From Marinimicrobium sp050113635 (lineage in GTDB: Bacteria; Pseudomonadota; Gammaproteobacteria; Pseudomonadales; Cellvibrionaceae), in NCBI RefSeq assembly GCF_050113635.1, contig NZ_JBNJLT010000001.1, positions 62,001 through 126,000 on the forward strand: a DNA stretch of 64,000 nucleotides, in the 5' to 3' direction. Position numbers and translations under genes: made by a program. The stretch's first letter is position 1. Each line of letters opens with the position of its first letter. The notes below the pieces were generated by a model, which saw only the letters and a program-made list of their open reading frames with translations, did not search any database and was not told the origin of the DNA. This document shows positions 18,888-27,036 of the stretch, one piece after another.

Positions 18888-19595
18888 TCACCGGCGACGA
18901 ATGCGCTCTCGTTTTTTCCAGCTGATGGTATCCCGCAGGTACACCGGCTGCGCCTGTTCGGCCGCAACCGCTTCTCCGCGCTCCCAGGCCGCGACCGCAG
19001 AGGGCAGCATCCAGCGGGCTTCCGGGTAAACGTCGTCTCGTTGCCAGGTGGGCGAAAGCGCTCGCAACTCAGGGTAATGCCAGCCTGCTCCTACCCCCGC
19101 CCAGGGACTTTCCAGACGGCACACCTCAGGCCATTCCGCCACCTGAGCGGGAGCGGCTACCCGCTCCTCAACACAGGGGACAGGTCGCCCTTCCGAGGGG
19201 GAGAACAAGCACCAGTACACCTCTTGCATTCGCGCGTCCAGCGCGGTTAATACCGGATAGCTCGAGTGCTCGGGCCACTGTGCCCAGTAACCAACGGCCA
19301 TCGCCTCAAGCGTGGATACCCCGATGACGGGAATATCCTGCGCGAACGCCAACCCTTGAACGGTGCCCAGGCCAATACGCAGCCCGGTGAAAGAGCCGGG
19401 GCCACGACCATATGCCAGCGCATCCAGGGTCGACAACGTCCAGCCGGCTTCGGCGAGCAACTCATCTACGAGAGGAAGCAATCGGCGAGTATGGCTCTGT
19501 GCGGCCAACTCAAAACGGTGAAGCGTCCGTTCGCCGTCCTGAAGGGCGACAGAGCAAGCGTCCGTAGCGGTATCGAGTGCGAGTATTCTTGGCAT
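18888..19595 (-). CDS. tsaB: tRNA threonylcarbamoyladenosine synthesis protein TsaB
   Basis: TsaB is the non-catalytic ASKHA-fold partner of TsaD in making t6A37 on ANN-decoding tRNAs. I start the gene at the ATG at 19593-19595, which gives MPRILALDTATDACSVALQD as in known TsaB proteins and 235 residues. The frame stays open 53 codons further upstream, but that part has no family similarity. The block YGRGPGSFTGLRIGL is diagnostic. The ribosome-binding site is weak. It is immediately upstream of uppP. Confidence 0.93.
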   Translation of the reverse strand: MPRILALDTATDACSVALQDGERTLHRFELAAQSHTRRLLPLVDELLAEAGWTLSTLDALAYGRGPGSFTGLRIGLGTVQGLAFAQDIPVIGVSTLEAMAVGYWAQWPEHSSYPVLTALDARMQEVYWCLFSPSEGRPVPCVEERVAAPAQVAEWPEVCRLESPWAGVGAGWHYPELRALSPTWQRDDVYPEARWMLPSAVAAWERGEAVAAEQAQPVYLRDTISWKKRERIRRR

Positions 19596-19722
19596 AGAGG
19601 GCCATAGCCGATTTTTAAACGACGCATTTTGACAGATTTTCCTGACTTCTGCATGACATACGGCATTCTCATGCAAAGCCCACGCAAAGCCCAGACAACG
19701 CCGACATAAAAAACCTGGGCAT

Positions 19723-19765
19723 AAAAAAACCCGAGAGACGGGTTCATCGACCATCTCTCGGGTTT
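19723..19765 (-). terminator. Rho-independent terminator of the histone-like gene
   Basis: A perfect 12-bp inverted repeat (19727-19738 with 19754-19765) with a 15-base loop. On the minus strand it runs into a T tract (plus-strand A7 at 19723-19729). It lies 28 bp after the stop of the histone-like gene. Confidence 0.8.
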
Positions 19766-19792
19766 ACGGCGTATCGAGCCTGGCTCGACAGC

Positions 19793-20533
19793 TTAGGAGG
19801 ACTTCTTGCGAGGACGCCCTACGCGCTTCGCAGAGGTTTTACGGGCCGGGGAAGCTTTGCGCGTCGTAGTCGCACTGCTTTTCCGGGTGGCCGTCCGTTT
19901 AGCGCTCGTTTTGCGGCGGGTTTTGGTCTTTGCCTTGGCGGACGCTTTACGCTCCACCTGGTTGACTTTGGTCTTCGCCTTTTTCTCGGCGACTTTCGCC
20001 TTGGTAGCCGCTTTTTTCTTCGCCGCTTTCACCTTACGTTCATCCGCTTTGGCGCGCGCCTTTTTCCAACGCTGCTCAAATGCTTGTTTTGCCGTTTCCA
20101 AGTCTTTGCTGGCCCGATCGCTCAAACGCTCACGCAATTCAGCCACTTTGGCCTCTGCTGCCTGCGCTGCTGCCCGAGCTGACGCCATTGCTTTGGCTTT
20201 CGCCAGTTCAACACGCGCATCGGCCACCTTGGAACGTGCAGCCTTGGCGCGCTCATTCGCCTTGGTCACCGCATTGGTGGCGCTTTTTGCGGAGCGTTTG
20301 GCGGCCGCCCGCTTAGTGCTGGCCGCCTTGGCCTTGGCGGTCGCCGCTTTCTTGCGAGCGTCTTCCACTTTTTTCTTGTGGGCAGCGAGGTCTTTTTGCA
20401 GTTTCTCCAGCTTCGCCTCGGCTTTAGTCACCGCCGGATCTACTGTTTTGGCAGCAGTGGCCGTGCGCTTTGCCGTGGGTCGCTTGGCAGTGGCTTTACG
20501 TTTTTTGGCTACTCGTTTCGCTACTCTGGCCAT
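19793..20533 (-). CDS. Histone H1-like / AlgP-like Lys-Ala-rich DNA-binding protein
   Basis: A 246-residue, very basic, low-complexity protein made largely of Lys, Ala, Arg, Thr and Ser. The middle (about residues 35-170) is heptad-like, alternating charged residues and Ala, and is probably a long helix or coiled coil. The C-terminal 70 residues resemble eukaryotic histone H1 tails and bacterial AlgP/Hc1-type proteins, and the extreme C-terminus is VGRPRKKSS, an AT-hook-like GRP core. It probably binds DNA without sequence specificity. It is monocistronic, with its own terminator downstream and unusual phased T-tracts upstream. Confidence 0.8.
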   Translation of the reverse strand: MARVAKRVAKKRKATAKRPTAKRTATAAKTVDPAVTKAEAKLEKLQKDLAAHKKKVEDARKKAATAKAKAASTKRAAAKRSAKSATNAVTKANERAKAARSKVADARVELAKAKAMASARAAAQAAEAKVAELRERLSDRASKDLETAKQAFEQRWKKARAKADERKVKAAKKKAATKAKVAEKKAKTKVNQVERKASAKAKTKTRRKTSAKRTATRKSSATTTRKASPARKTSAKRVGRPRKKSS

Positions 20534-20658
20534 AAATGTTTCTCCTCAACCTTGGCTTGTCTTGAAAACAACAGTTGATTGGTTCAACAGAGCACATGCT
20601 AAACACTTAACGACATTCATTTAACAGTGTGCGTCCAGTTCGCTATCAAATACTATGT

Positions 20659-20733
20659 AAAAATTCGGCACATTGCGAGTTTTTGGCAATTTTTTTGGCA
20701 ATTTTCTCCTGTTTTTTTAAATTTTTTTGTTTT
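20659..20733. promoter_or_regulatory. Helically phased A/T tracts (predicted curved DNA)
   Basis: T-tracts of 4 to 7 bases are centred at about 20682, 20693, 20703.5, 20715 and 20725, a spacing of 10 to 11.5 bp. A further A5 tract at 20661 sits two helical turns before the first. In-phase tracts of this kind bend DNA. They lie 130-200 bp upstream of the histone-like gene start and could act as an upstream activating curve or as a binding platform. Confidence 0.55.
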
Positions 20734-20786
20734 AGAGCCTCCGTGTTGCCAGAAAGCAACGTTTATGACAGAAAACAGACCCGCCA

Positions 20787-20814
20787 TAAAAAAGAGAGCC
20801 CGGGGGCTCTCTTT
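20787..20814 (-). terminator. Rho-independent terminator of adk
   Basis: A 10-bp perfect stem (20791-20800 with 20805-20814) with loop CGGG is followed on the minus strand by a run of T residues. It starts 29 bp after the adk stop. Confidence 0.85.
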
Positions 20815-20842
20815 AACAAACATCGATCCTTTAAACCCGAAC

Positions 20843-21496
20843 TCAACCCAAAACCTCTTCCACCTGCCGACGAATGTCCGCAATATCACCTACACCATGA
20901 ATACAGGTGTACTTGGGTGCATTCGGATTTCCGGAGCGCTCAAGATCCTGGTAAAAGGACACCAGCGGCTTGGTTTGTTCGTGGTAAACCGACAGCCGTT
21001 TGCGCACCGTTTCTTCCCGGTCGTCTTCGCGCTGAATGAGTGGTTCGCCCGTTACATCGTCCACACCGTCTTCTTTGGGCGGCTGGTGCTTGATGTGGTA
21101 CACGCGACCGGAGGGTTCGTGGACACGGCGACCGGCCAAACGGGAGACAATTTCCTCGTCGTCCACATCAATTTCGATAACATGGTCAATATGTATACCA
21201 GCATCCAGCAGTGCCTGAGCCTGCGGGATGGTGCGCGGAAAGCCATCAAACAGGAAACCATTGGCGCAATCCGGCGCTTTGATACGCTCTTTCACCAGGG
21301 CGATGATCAAATCGTCCGGCACCAGACCGCCAGAGGACATAATATCCTTGGCTTGCAGGCCCAGTGGCGTACCCGCTTTAACCGCCGCCCGCAGCATATC
21401 CCCTGTGGAGATCTGGGGAATACCAAACTTATCCATGATTAAATGTGCCTGGGTGCCTTTACCGGCCCCGGGGGCACCGAGCAGGATGACTTTCAT
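20843..21496 (-). CDS. adk: Adenylate kinase
   Basis: It interconverts ATP + AMP and 2 ADP. The start chosen is the ATG at 21494-21496 with AGAGGA upstream, giving MKVILLGAPGAGKGTQA; the P-loop GAPGAGKGT is thus near the N-terminus as in all Adk proteins. Length is 217 residues, the long form with a LID insert. Other family blocks are ISTGDMLRAAV, FLFDGFPRTIPQA and GRRVHEPSGRVYH. The frame remains open 28 codons further upstream, but that sequence has no family match. Confidence 0.96.
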   Translation of the reverse strand: MKVILLGAPGAGKGTQAHLIMDKFGIPQISTGDMLRAAVKAGTPLGLQAKDIMSSGGLVPDDLIIALVKERIKAPDCANGFLFDGFPRTIPQAQALLDAGIHIDHVIEIDVDDEEIVSRLAGRRVHEPSGRVYHIKHQPPKEDGVDDVTGEPLIQREDDREETVRKRLSVYHEQTKPLVSFYQDLERSGNPNAPKYTCIHGVGDIADIRRQVEEVLG

Positions 21497-21796
21497 GGTA
21501 TTGTTCCTCTCAAGCATTAGGTTCCGGCCAAGCAGTGAGCACGCGGAGTGATGGCCAATGAAAAACCGCATACGATACACGGCCCTTCACAGGAGCACAA
21601 TATTCCCGCTGCCGACGCCTGGCCGCGCCTCAGAAGCCCTTGATTTCAGACAATTAATCCCTAGGTAATATAAAAGCATCGGCGGATGAGCCCCAGCACT
21701 ATTGGCTCTCCGCCCCTGCTCTATACTTAAATTGACCCGGTCGCCAAAAGGGCGCGACACCGTAGGGATTTGAAAACCAACCGTGAGGTTTTATCA
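21497..21796. other. Divergent intergenic region, adk / small conserved gene
   Basis: A 300-bp gap between the divergent adk and the gene at 21797. It must hold both promoters, but I find no strong -35/-10 pair and no inverted repeat worth listing. No gene is supported in it. Confidence 0.45.
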
Positions 21797-22126
21797 ATGA
21801 AAGTCAGCGAGCTTCTGAGTCATTGGGAAAAGCACGCCAGTGGGGAATTGACCCACACCACCTATTCTGTCCATCTTCCCATAGAAGACGCCGCGCGAAT
21901 TAAAGCGCTGAGCGACATGTATCCCAAGAAGACCCCGGAAAGCCTGATCACCGATTTGCTGTCTGCGGCCCTGGCCGAGCTGGAATCCGGAATGCCCTAT
22001 ATCAAGGGCCAGGACATTGTCGCGGAAGACGAGCAGGGAGACCCGTTATACAAGGATGATGGGCCCACGCCACGCTTTTTGTCACTAAGCCAAAAGCATC
22101 TGCGAGCATTGAAAACACAACGCTGA
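21797..22126 (+). CDS. Small conserved gammaproteobacterial protein
   Basis: A 109-residue soluble acidic protein starting MKVSELLSHWEKHASGELT. It resembles a small family of pseudomonads and relatives that is often labelled type 1 pili tip component; nothing in the sequence supports that name. There is no signal peptide. The stretch KTPESLITDLLSAALAELE looks like a helical dimerisation segment. The ATG at 21797 has GAGG eight bases upstream; an in-frame TTG nine codons earlier is less likely. Function unknown. Confidence 0.75.
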   Translation: MKVSELLSHWEKHASGELTHTTYSVHLPIEDAARIKALSDMYPKKTPESLITDLLSAALAELESGMPYIKGQDIVAEDEQGDPLYKDDGPTPRFLSLSQKHLRALKTQR

Positions 22127-22169
22127 CGCACCCGACGGTGACGCCTGGGTCACGGACCGCAGACTGTCA

Positions 22170-22198
22170 TTGATTGCCCTACAAGCCGGGCCTACAAT
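22170..22198 (+). promoter_or_regulatory. Sigma-70-type promoter of the Lrp/AsnC gene
   Basis: TTGATT (22170-22175) and TACAAT (22193-22198) are separated by exactly 17 bp, close to the consensus hexamers and spacing. The start codon is 46 bp downstream of the -10. Confidence 0.6.
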
Positions 22199-22244
22199 AG
22201 AACCTGAGAGAAACAGAGAGAAACTGATTATCAGGATAACAACT

Positions 22245-22730
22245 ATGTCTGCATCAACCCCTACCGGTTCTATCGATCTGGACGACTATGATCGAAAAAT
22301 TCTCCGAGCGCTTCAGGGCAGCGCCGATTATTCCATGGCGGATCTGGGCAATTTGGTCGGCCTTTCTCACACACCTTGCTGGCGCAGACTCAAGCGTCTT
22401 GAGGCAGAAGGTATTATTCGAGGGAAGGTAACACTCCTGAATCCGGTCAAGGTGGGACTGAATGTGGTGGTTCATTGCGCCGTTCGTCTTACCGGTCACC
22501 AAAGTCATACGCTGGCGGCCTTTGAGGCGGGTGTGCAGGATATTCCCGAGGTTCTGGAATGCTACGCCAGCACCGGCGATAGTGATTACCTCTTAAAAGT
22601 GGTGGTCAACAGTATCGAGCATTACGATCATCTGCTCAATGAGCAGCTTCGTGCACTGCCCCACGTTTCCTCCATCCACTCGAATTTCGCGCTGAAGCAG
22701 GTAAAGTACACCACAGAATTGCCCTTATAA
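22245..22730 (+). CDS. Lrp/AsnC family transcriptional regulator
   Basis: A 161-residue regulator. Residues about 12-70 are the AsnC-type winged helix-turn-helix (DLDDYDRKILRALQ, then GLSHTPCWRRLKRLEAEGII). The rest is the RAM/AsnC ligand-binding and oligomerisation domain ending in the typical YTTELPL. The start is the ATG at 22245, preceded by CAGGATAACA; an in-frame upstream ATG is less likely because it precedes a good promoter and family similarity begins here. The ligand is unknown. It is convergent with the shikimate kinase-like gene. Confidence 0.92.
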   Translation: MSASTPTGSIDLDDYDRKILRALQGSADYSMADLGNLVGLSHTPCWRRLKRLEAEGIIRGKVTLLNPVKVGLNVVVHCAVRLTGHQSHTLAAFEAGVQDIPEVLECYASTGDSDYLLKVVVNSIEHYDHLLNEQLRALPHVSSIHSNFALKQVKYTTELPL

Positions 22731-22773
22731 CCCCAGCCAACCAGGTTATTCAGGCGACCCATTGCGTCAAGGG

Positions 22774-23307
22774 TCAGGCGTCCATATCGGCGAACTGGCC
22801 CGCTTCTCGATAGATAATCTCTGCCACCACATCCTCCTGCCCTTTGGTGCCACAATCAATGACAATATCCGCGTATTGCTGGTACAGACTACGCCGTTCG
22901 TCATAAAGCTCTGACAAGGACTGCCCCGGCGGGCAGGCAAGCCCTCTTGAACTCAGGTTCACCACCCGGCGCTCCAGTTCTTCAAGCGGGACATCGAGAA
23001 ACACCACTCGGCCGGACTGTTTCAGGTGAGTCATGCCCGGCTCGCTGTAGACCGCACTCCCTCCGGTGGCAATAATGTGGTTCAGAAAGCGCGAGGCCAA
23101 CAGCACCTCTTCCTCAATGTGACGCAAGGCTTGGTAGCCGTGGTCGTCCACGATGTCTTGTAAGGTTTTCCCCTCACGGGTCTGAATTAAAAGATCGGTG
23201 TCCACAAACGCCTTGGCCAACTCTTTTGCCAGCAAAATCCCAACGGTGCTCTTTCCCGCGCCGGGCATACCGACCAGTATGAGGCTGTTACCTACCGGGT
23301 CTGTCAC
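22774..23307 (-). CDS. Shikimate kinase family protein
   Basis: A 177-residue P-loop kinase. Visible are Walker A GMPGAGKSTVG near residue 13, the DTDLLI substrate Asp, Arg62 in ALRHIEEE, and the ATGGSAVYS segment at the position of the family GGG motif. The lid region RGLACPPGQSLSELYDERRSLYQ carries the expected arginines. It probably phosphorylates shikimate, but the GGS replacement and its place outside an aroK-aroB operon leave room for a related small-molecule kinase. It is convergent with the Lrp gene and 29 bp downstream of the chemoreceptor gene start. Confidence 0.78.
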   Translation of the reverse strand: MTDPVGNSLILVGMPGAGKSTVGILLAKELAKAFVDTDLLIQTREGKTLQDIVDDHGYQALRHIEEEVLLASRFLNHIIATGGSAVYSEPGMTHLKQSGRVVFLDVPLEELERRVVNLSSRGLACPPGQSLSELYDERRSLYQQYADIVIDCGTKGQEDVVAEIIYREAGQFADMDA

Positions 23308-23335
23308 AAATTTCTCCTCGATTTCAGCGGCTCGC

Positions 23336-24982
23336 TTATACCCGGAACCTTACCACCAGTTCACTTAAGCGTGAAGCCAGCGAAGACAGACTTTCACTGG
23401 CCGCTGTGGTCGTCGCGGCACCCTCGGCGGTACGAACCGATAACTCATTGATTTCCACCATATTCTTGTCTATATCGGCGGTAACCGTACTCTGCTCTTC
23501 TGCCGCGCTGGCAATTTGTATCGCCATCTCTGTAATGCGTTGCACCGCCCCGGCAATGTCCGCCAAAGCGTTGCCGGCATCCCCCGCGGACTCCACAGCG
23601 TTCGCGGTCATTTCCCGGCTGGCTTCCATGGCACCCACCGCCTGTTGAACCCCACCCTGCAACCGTGTAAGCATACTGCGAATATCTTCCGTCGACTGCT
23701 GTGTGCGGCTGGCCAATGTCCGTACTTCATCGGCCACTACCGCAAAGCCCCTTCCTTGCTCACCCGCACGGGCCGCTTCAATCGCGGCATTCAACGCCAG
23801 CAGGTTGGTTTGCTCCGCGATCCCGCGAATGGTCTCAATGACCGACGTCACGCTGCGAGCATCGTCTTCAAGGCGCTGCATGCTGGTCGCCGTATTGCGC
23901 AGGTGCTCCGCCAGGCTATGCACACTGTCCACGGCTTTCTCAAGCCGCTGGCGCCCTTCTTCCGTCGTGGCATTCGCATCCTTGGCGCTTTCCGCCGTTT
24001 CATTGGTATTCTGAGCGACCTCATGAATGGCCGCTGTCAGTTCATTAACGGCCGCCACCACCATATTGATCGATTGCCCCTGGTCGTCGGCTGCCCGCCG
24101 ACTTTCTACCGAGGCTTGCAACACTTCACTTGAGGAGGAAGCAACCGCCTCCGTATTGGAACGTATATCACCAATCAACACTTGCAGCCGCGCCATAAAC
24201 CGATTGACGTGACCGGCCAGTTGCCCCAGTTCATCATGCCTTTCCAGGTGAACTCTCAGGGTGAGATCCCCCTCCCCTTCGGCGATGTCTTCCAGCCGGG
24301 CGCTGATTTGACCCAACGGCCGGGTCACCAGTGTCGGCAGGAACGCCGCCACACTCAATGAAACTAGCGAACCGATCACTCCAGAAAGGCTCAAAACGGA
24401 AATCATACGTCGCTCATCCTGCTCAATCTCTTGATTAAGCGCTTCAGCCTGTTTCAAGCGACGCTCGGAAATCACATCGATATGTTGGCGCAACGCGCTG
24501 AATGCAGCCATCCCCTCCCCGAACGACAATCCGATCAGACGGCTCAGCACCGCCTCATCCGCCGTGCGCGATTGGTTCACAATGTCGGTACTGACCTGCA
24601 ACCACTGCTCGTACAACTGCTCAAAACGCTCGCGTTCGTCACGCGTTACTATTTGGGAGAGTTCGAATGACTGCATGGCCCGGTCATAGGTTTGCTGCGC
24701 GTTCTCGCTGTGTTCACGATACAGTGCTTCTCGACTCAGTGCATCGGAGCGATTCATCAGCAACGCGCGCTCGGCGGTCAGCGCTTGATAGAGATCCCGA
24801 TCAGCCTGCATCAGCAACTGGATTTCGGGCAAGTTTACGGCGGCAATCGTATTGGCATTATCGGCCACGGAGGTGGTCGCTCGCACGGCGTACACACTGA
24901 CGCCAATAAAGATCACCACCAGCACCAGTAAAGGGAGCGTCAGCTTCCAGCGAAAACCCAGATTGTTGTACCAGCGAATCAT
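23336..24982 (-). CDS. Methyl-accepting chemotaxis protein
   Basis: An inner-membrane chemoreceptor of 548 residues from the ATG at 24980-24982 (MIRWYNNLGF); the open frame 21 codons upstream is not supported by a membrane-protein N-terminus. TM1 is about residues 14-33. A roughly 150-residue helical periplasmic sensor with many Gln, Glu and Arg residues follows. TM2 is about 190-212, then a HAMP domain and a long signalling coiled coil with the hairpin-tip block IAEQTNLLALNAAIEAARAGEQGRGFAVVA. It has no C-terminal CheR-binding pentapeptide. The ligand cannot be deduced, and no che genes are adjacent. Confidence 0.93.
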   Translation of the reverse strand: MIRWYNNLGFRWKLTLPLLVLVVIFIGVSVYAVRATTSVADNANTIAAVNLPEIQLLMQADRDLYQALTAERALLMNRSDALSREALYREHSENAQQTYDRAMQSFELSQIVTRDERERFEQLYEQWLQVSTDIVNQSRTADEAVLSRLIGLSFGEGMAAFSALRQHIDVISERRLKQAEALNQEIEQDERRMISVLSLSGVIGSLVSLSVAAFLPTLVTRPLGQISARLEDIAEGEGDLTLRVHLERHDELGQLAGHVNRFMARLQVLIGDIRSNTEAVASSSSEVLQASVESRRAADDQGQSINMVVAAVNELTAAIHEVAQNTNETAESAKDANATTEEGRQRLEKAVDSVHSLAEHLRNTATSMQRLEDDARSVTSVIETIRGIAEQTNLLALNAAIEAARAGEQGRGFAVVADEVRTLASRTQQSTEDIRSMLTRLQGGVQQAVGAMEASREMTANAVESAGDAGNALADIAGAVQRITEMAIQIASAAEEQSTVTADIDKNMVEINELSVRTAEGAATTTAASESLSSLASRLSELVVRFRV

Positions 24983-25186
24983 CGGAATTACCCCGATTGA
25001 GCCATCAAAGAGGCTCCCCGCAAAACAGGGAGGGCTAATAGGCAAAGTGGATGCTTTACCTATGCTTTTTACTATTTTGTTTTTTACTGTACGAAGTGTA
25101 GTTCATTCACCTAGTGTGGCCAGCTATTAAGTTATCGACCAACCACCGGGATTCTGAAGGCCAGCAGCTCCTGCGTCTGCTGGCAT

Positions 25187-26911
25187 TTACTGGTGCAACT
25201 TCAAACTGACTTTCGTCAGCTTGGAATCTTTCATTTCCAGCACGACAAACTCAATGTTCCCCAGCCGCACCCGGTCACCGACCACAGGGTGGCGATACTG
25301 GCTGTAAATGTAGCGGGCGATACTCCAGTTGCGCTTGTCTTCCGGCGCCACGAATCCGTACAGCATACCGAGGTCTTCAAGTTTGGCACGCGGGGTGACC
25401 ACAAACTCCCCAAAGAACGCCTGAGCGGACAAACGATCCGGCTCATCCACACCCACGAGCAGTTTGTCCAGCGCCGCCAGGTTGGAGGCCGATGCCAACA
25501 GGTACACATGGTCACCGGGCTCGAGCACAACGCCGCCACGAATCTCCAGAGGCTGGTCATTGCGCAGTGCGCACAACAGTCTCACGCCAGAGGGCAACGG
25601 CATTTGTTCAGTGGATTTATGCACGGCCGGACTGCCTTCGGCCAGCTTGTAACCCACAAATTCATAATCGCCCTGCCCCGGAACACCCAACTCCACCCGC
25701 TGCACCCGGGACGACGTCGTCGGCACATCCAGCTTCAGTCGGCGAGCAAACGGCGCCACTGTCCACCCCTGCAACACCAGGGAGACCAGCACGATGAAAA
25801 ACGCCACGTTGAAAAAGAACGGCCAGTTATCAAAGCCGGCCAGCCAGGGGAACATCGCCAGTACAATCGGCACCGCGCCACGCAACCCCACCCAACTGAT
25901 AAACAGCTTTTCACGCCAGGCGAACTGAAAGGGAAGCAGGCACAACCACACCGTGAGTGGTCGTCCAACCAGGATCAGAAACAGTCCCACCAGCACCGCG
26001 CTGGGGGCATAGACCATCAATTCCCGGGGCGACACCAACAACCCCAGCATTAAAAACAAGCTGATTTGCGCCAGCCAGGCGATGCCGTCGTGGAAGCGCT
26101 GAATATTGTAGAGCCCCCGGGACAAACGGTTCCCCACCACCAGGCCGGCCAGGTACACCGCCAGAAAACCACTCGCCTGCAGCACCGCCGCCAGCCCGAA
26201 AATGGAAATGCCGCCGAACAGCGCCAGCAACGGATACAGCCCCGGACTCAAGGCCAACCGCGCCACGCCGTAGGCCAGAAGGCGCCCACCCAGTAACCCG
26301 ATAGCGGCCCCGATGCCCATCTGCCAGAAAAACTGACCGAGCATCATGACGTCAAAGCCCGAGGGCTGGCTGACCATGAACTCCACCAGGAAAATGGTCA
26401 GGAAAATGGCCATCGGATCGTTCAGGCCGGACTCAATTTCCAGGGTCGCCCCCACCCGTGTTTTAAGCGCCAGCCCCTGCATATTCAACACAGAGAAAAC
26501 CGCCGCCGCGTCCGTCGAGCCGACAATGGCACCAATCAATAACCCTTCAATCCAGCCCACACCCAGCACCCAGGCTGCGAAGGCCCCGGTCAGCGCCGCC
26601 GTGCCCACCACGCCAATGGTGGCGAGAACCAGCGCCGGGCGCAGCCCCACCCGGAAGTTGTGTCGATCCGTGCGCAACCCGCCGTCAAACAGGATAACGG
26701 CCAGGGCCAGCGTGGCCAGGAAATAGGCCGAGTGCACATCGTCATAGCTGATGCCACCCAGACCGTCTTCTCCGGCAATCATCCCGACACAAAGGAAAAC
26801 CAATAACAGAGGCATCCCCATGCGCGGGGAGAGCGTGCTGGCGAGAATACTGACGACAAACAGCACCCCACCGAAGAGAATCAACTGGTTCAATGTATCC
26901 ATAACGCTCAA
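25187..26911 (-). CDS. nhaP2: Potassium/proton antiporter, NhaP2/CvrA type
   Basis: An inner-membrane K+(Na+)/H+ antiporter of the CPA1 group. The N-terminal 390 residues form about 12 hydrophobic segments, including the conserved LLIGAIVGSTDAAAVFSVL and ATLEIESGLNDPMAIFLT. The cytoplasmic tail has a TrkA-C domain (about 400-480) and a CorC/HlyC-like transporter-associated domain (about 490-570). Total 574 residues (E. coli 578). I prefer the TTG start at 26909-26911, because GGAG lies five bases upstream; the ATG three codons later has no well-spaced ribosome-binding site. Divergent from the RNase II gene. Confidence 0.92.
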   Translation of the reverse strand: MSVMDTLNQLILFGGVLFVVSILASTLSPRMGMPLLLVFLCVGMIAGEDGLGGISYDDVHSAYFLATLALAVILFDGGLRTDRHNFRVGLRPALVLATIGVVGTAALTGAFAAWVLGVGWIEGLLIGAIVGSTDAAAVFSVLNMQGLALKTRVGATLEIESGLNDPMAIFLTIFLVEFMVSQPSGFDVMMLGQFFWQMGIGAAIGLLGGRLLAYGVARLALSPGLYPLLALFGGISIFGLAAVLQASGFLAVYLAGLVVGNRLSRGLYNIQRFHDGIAWLAQISLFLMLGLLVSPRELMVYAPSAVLVGLFLILVGRPLTVWLCLLPFQFAWREKLFISWVGLRGAVPIVLAMFPWLAGFDNWPFFFNVAFFIVLVSLVLQGWTVAPFARRLKLDVPTTSSRVQRVELGVPGQGDYEFVGYKLAEGSPAVHKSTEQMPLPSGVRLLCALRNDQPLEIRGGVVLEPGDHVYLLASASNLAALDKLLVGVDEPDRLSAQAFFGEFVVTPRAKLEDLGMLYGFVAPEDKRNWSIARYIYSQYRHPVVGDRVRLGNIEFVVLEMKDSKLTKVSLKLHQ

Positions 26912-26950
26912 TAGTACTCCAAAGCTTCGGGCGCTCGGCGCACCCCTTTT

Positions 26951-26978
26951 CCCACCCCGCCGGTAACGTCGGGGTGGG
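26951..26978. repeat. GC-rich hairpin in the nhaP2 / RNase II divergent region
   Basis: A perfect 9-bp inverted repeat (CCCACCCCG / CGGGGTGGG) with a 10-base spacer lies 58 bp before the RNase II start. On the plus strand TTTCC follows. It could be an attenuator in the exoribonuclease leader or simply structured 5' DNA. Confidence 0.45.
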
Positions 26979-27036
26979 TTTCCTGTTATGATCGCGCCAG
27001 ACCTTTAAATCCGACCAACCCGGTTCCTACTCACCC

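Larger units (their letters stand above)
20534..20842. other. Intergenic region upstream of the histone-like gene
   Basis: This 309-bp gap holds the adk terminator (20787-20814) and a run of phased T-tracts (20659-20733), both listed separately. Its base composition is strikingly AT-rich compared with the genes on each side. It presumably carries the promoter of the histone-like gene. No gene is supported. Confidence 0.55.

Noticed and set aside
20627..21442. Plus-strand 271-codon frame over adk
   Set aside because: It is antisense to adk, crosses the adk terminator and shows no protein family features.
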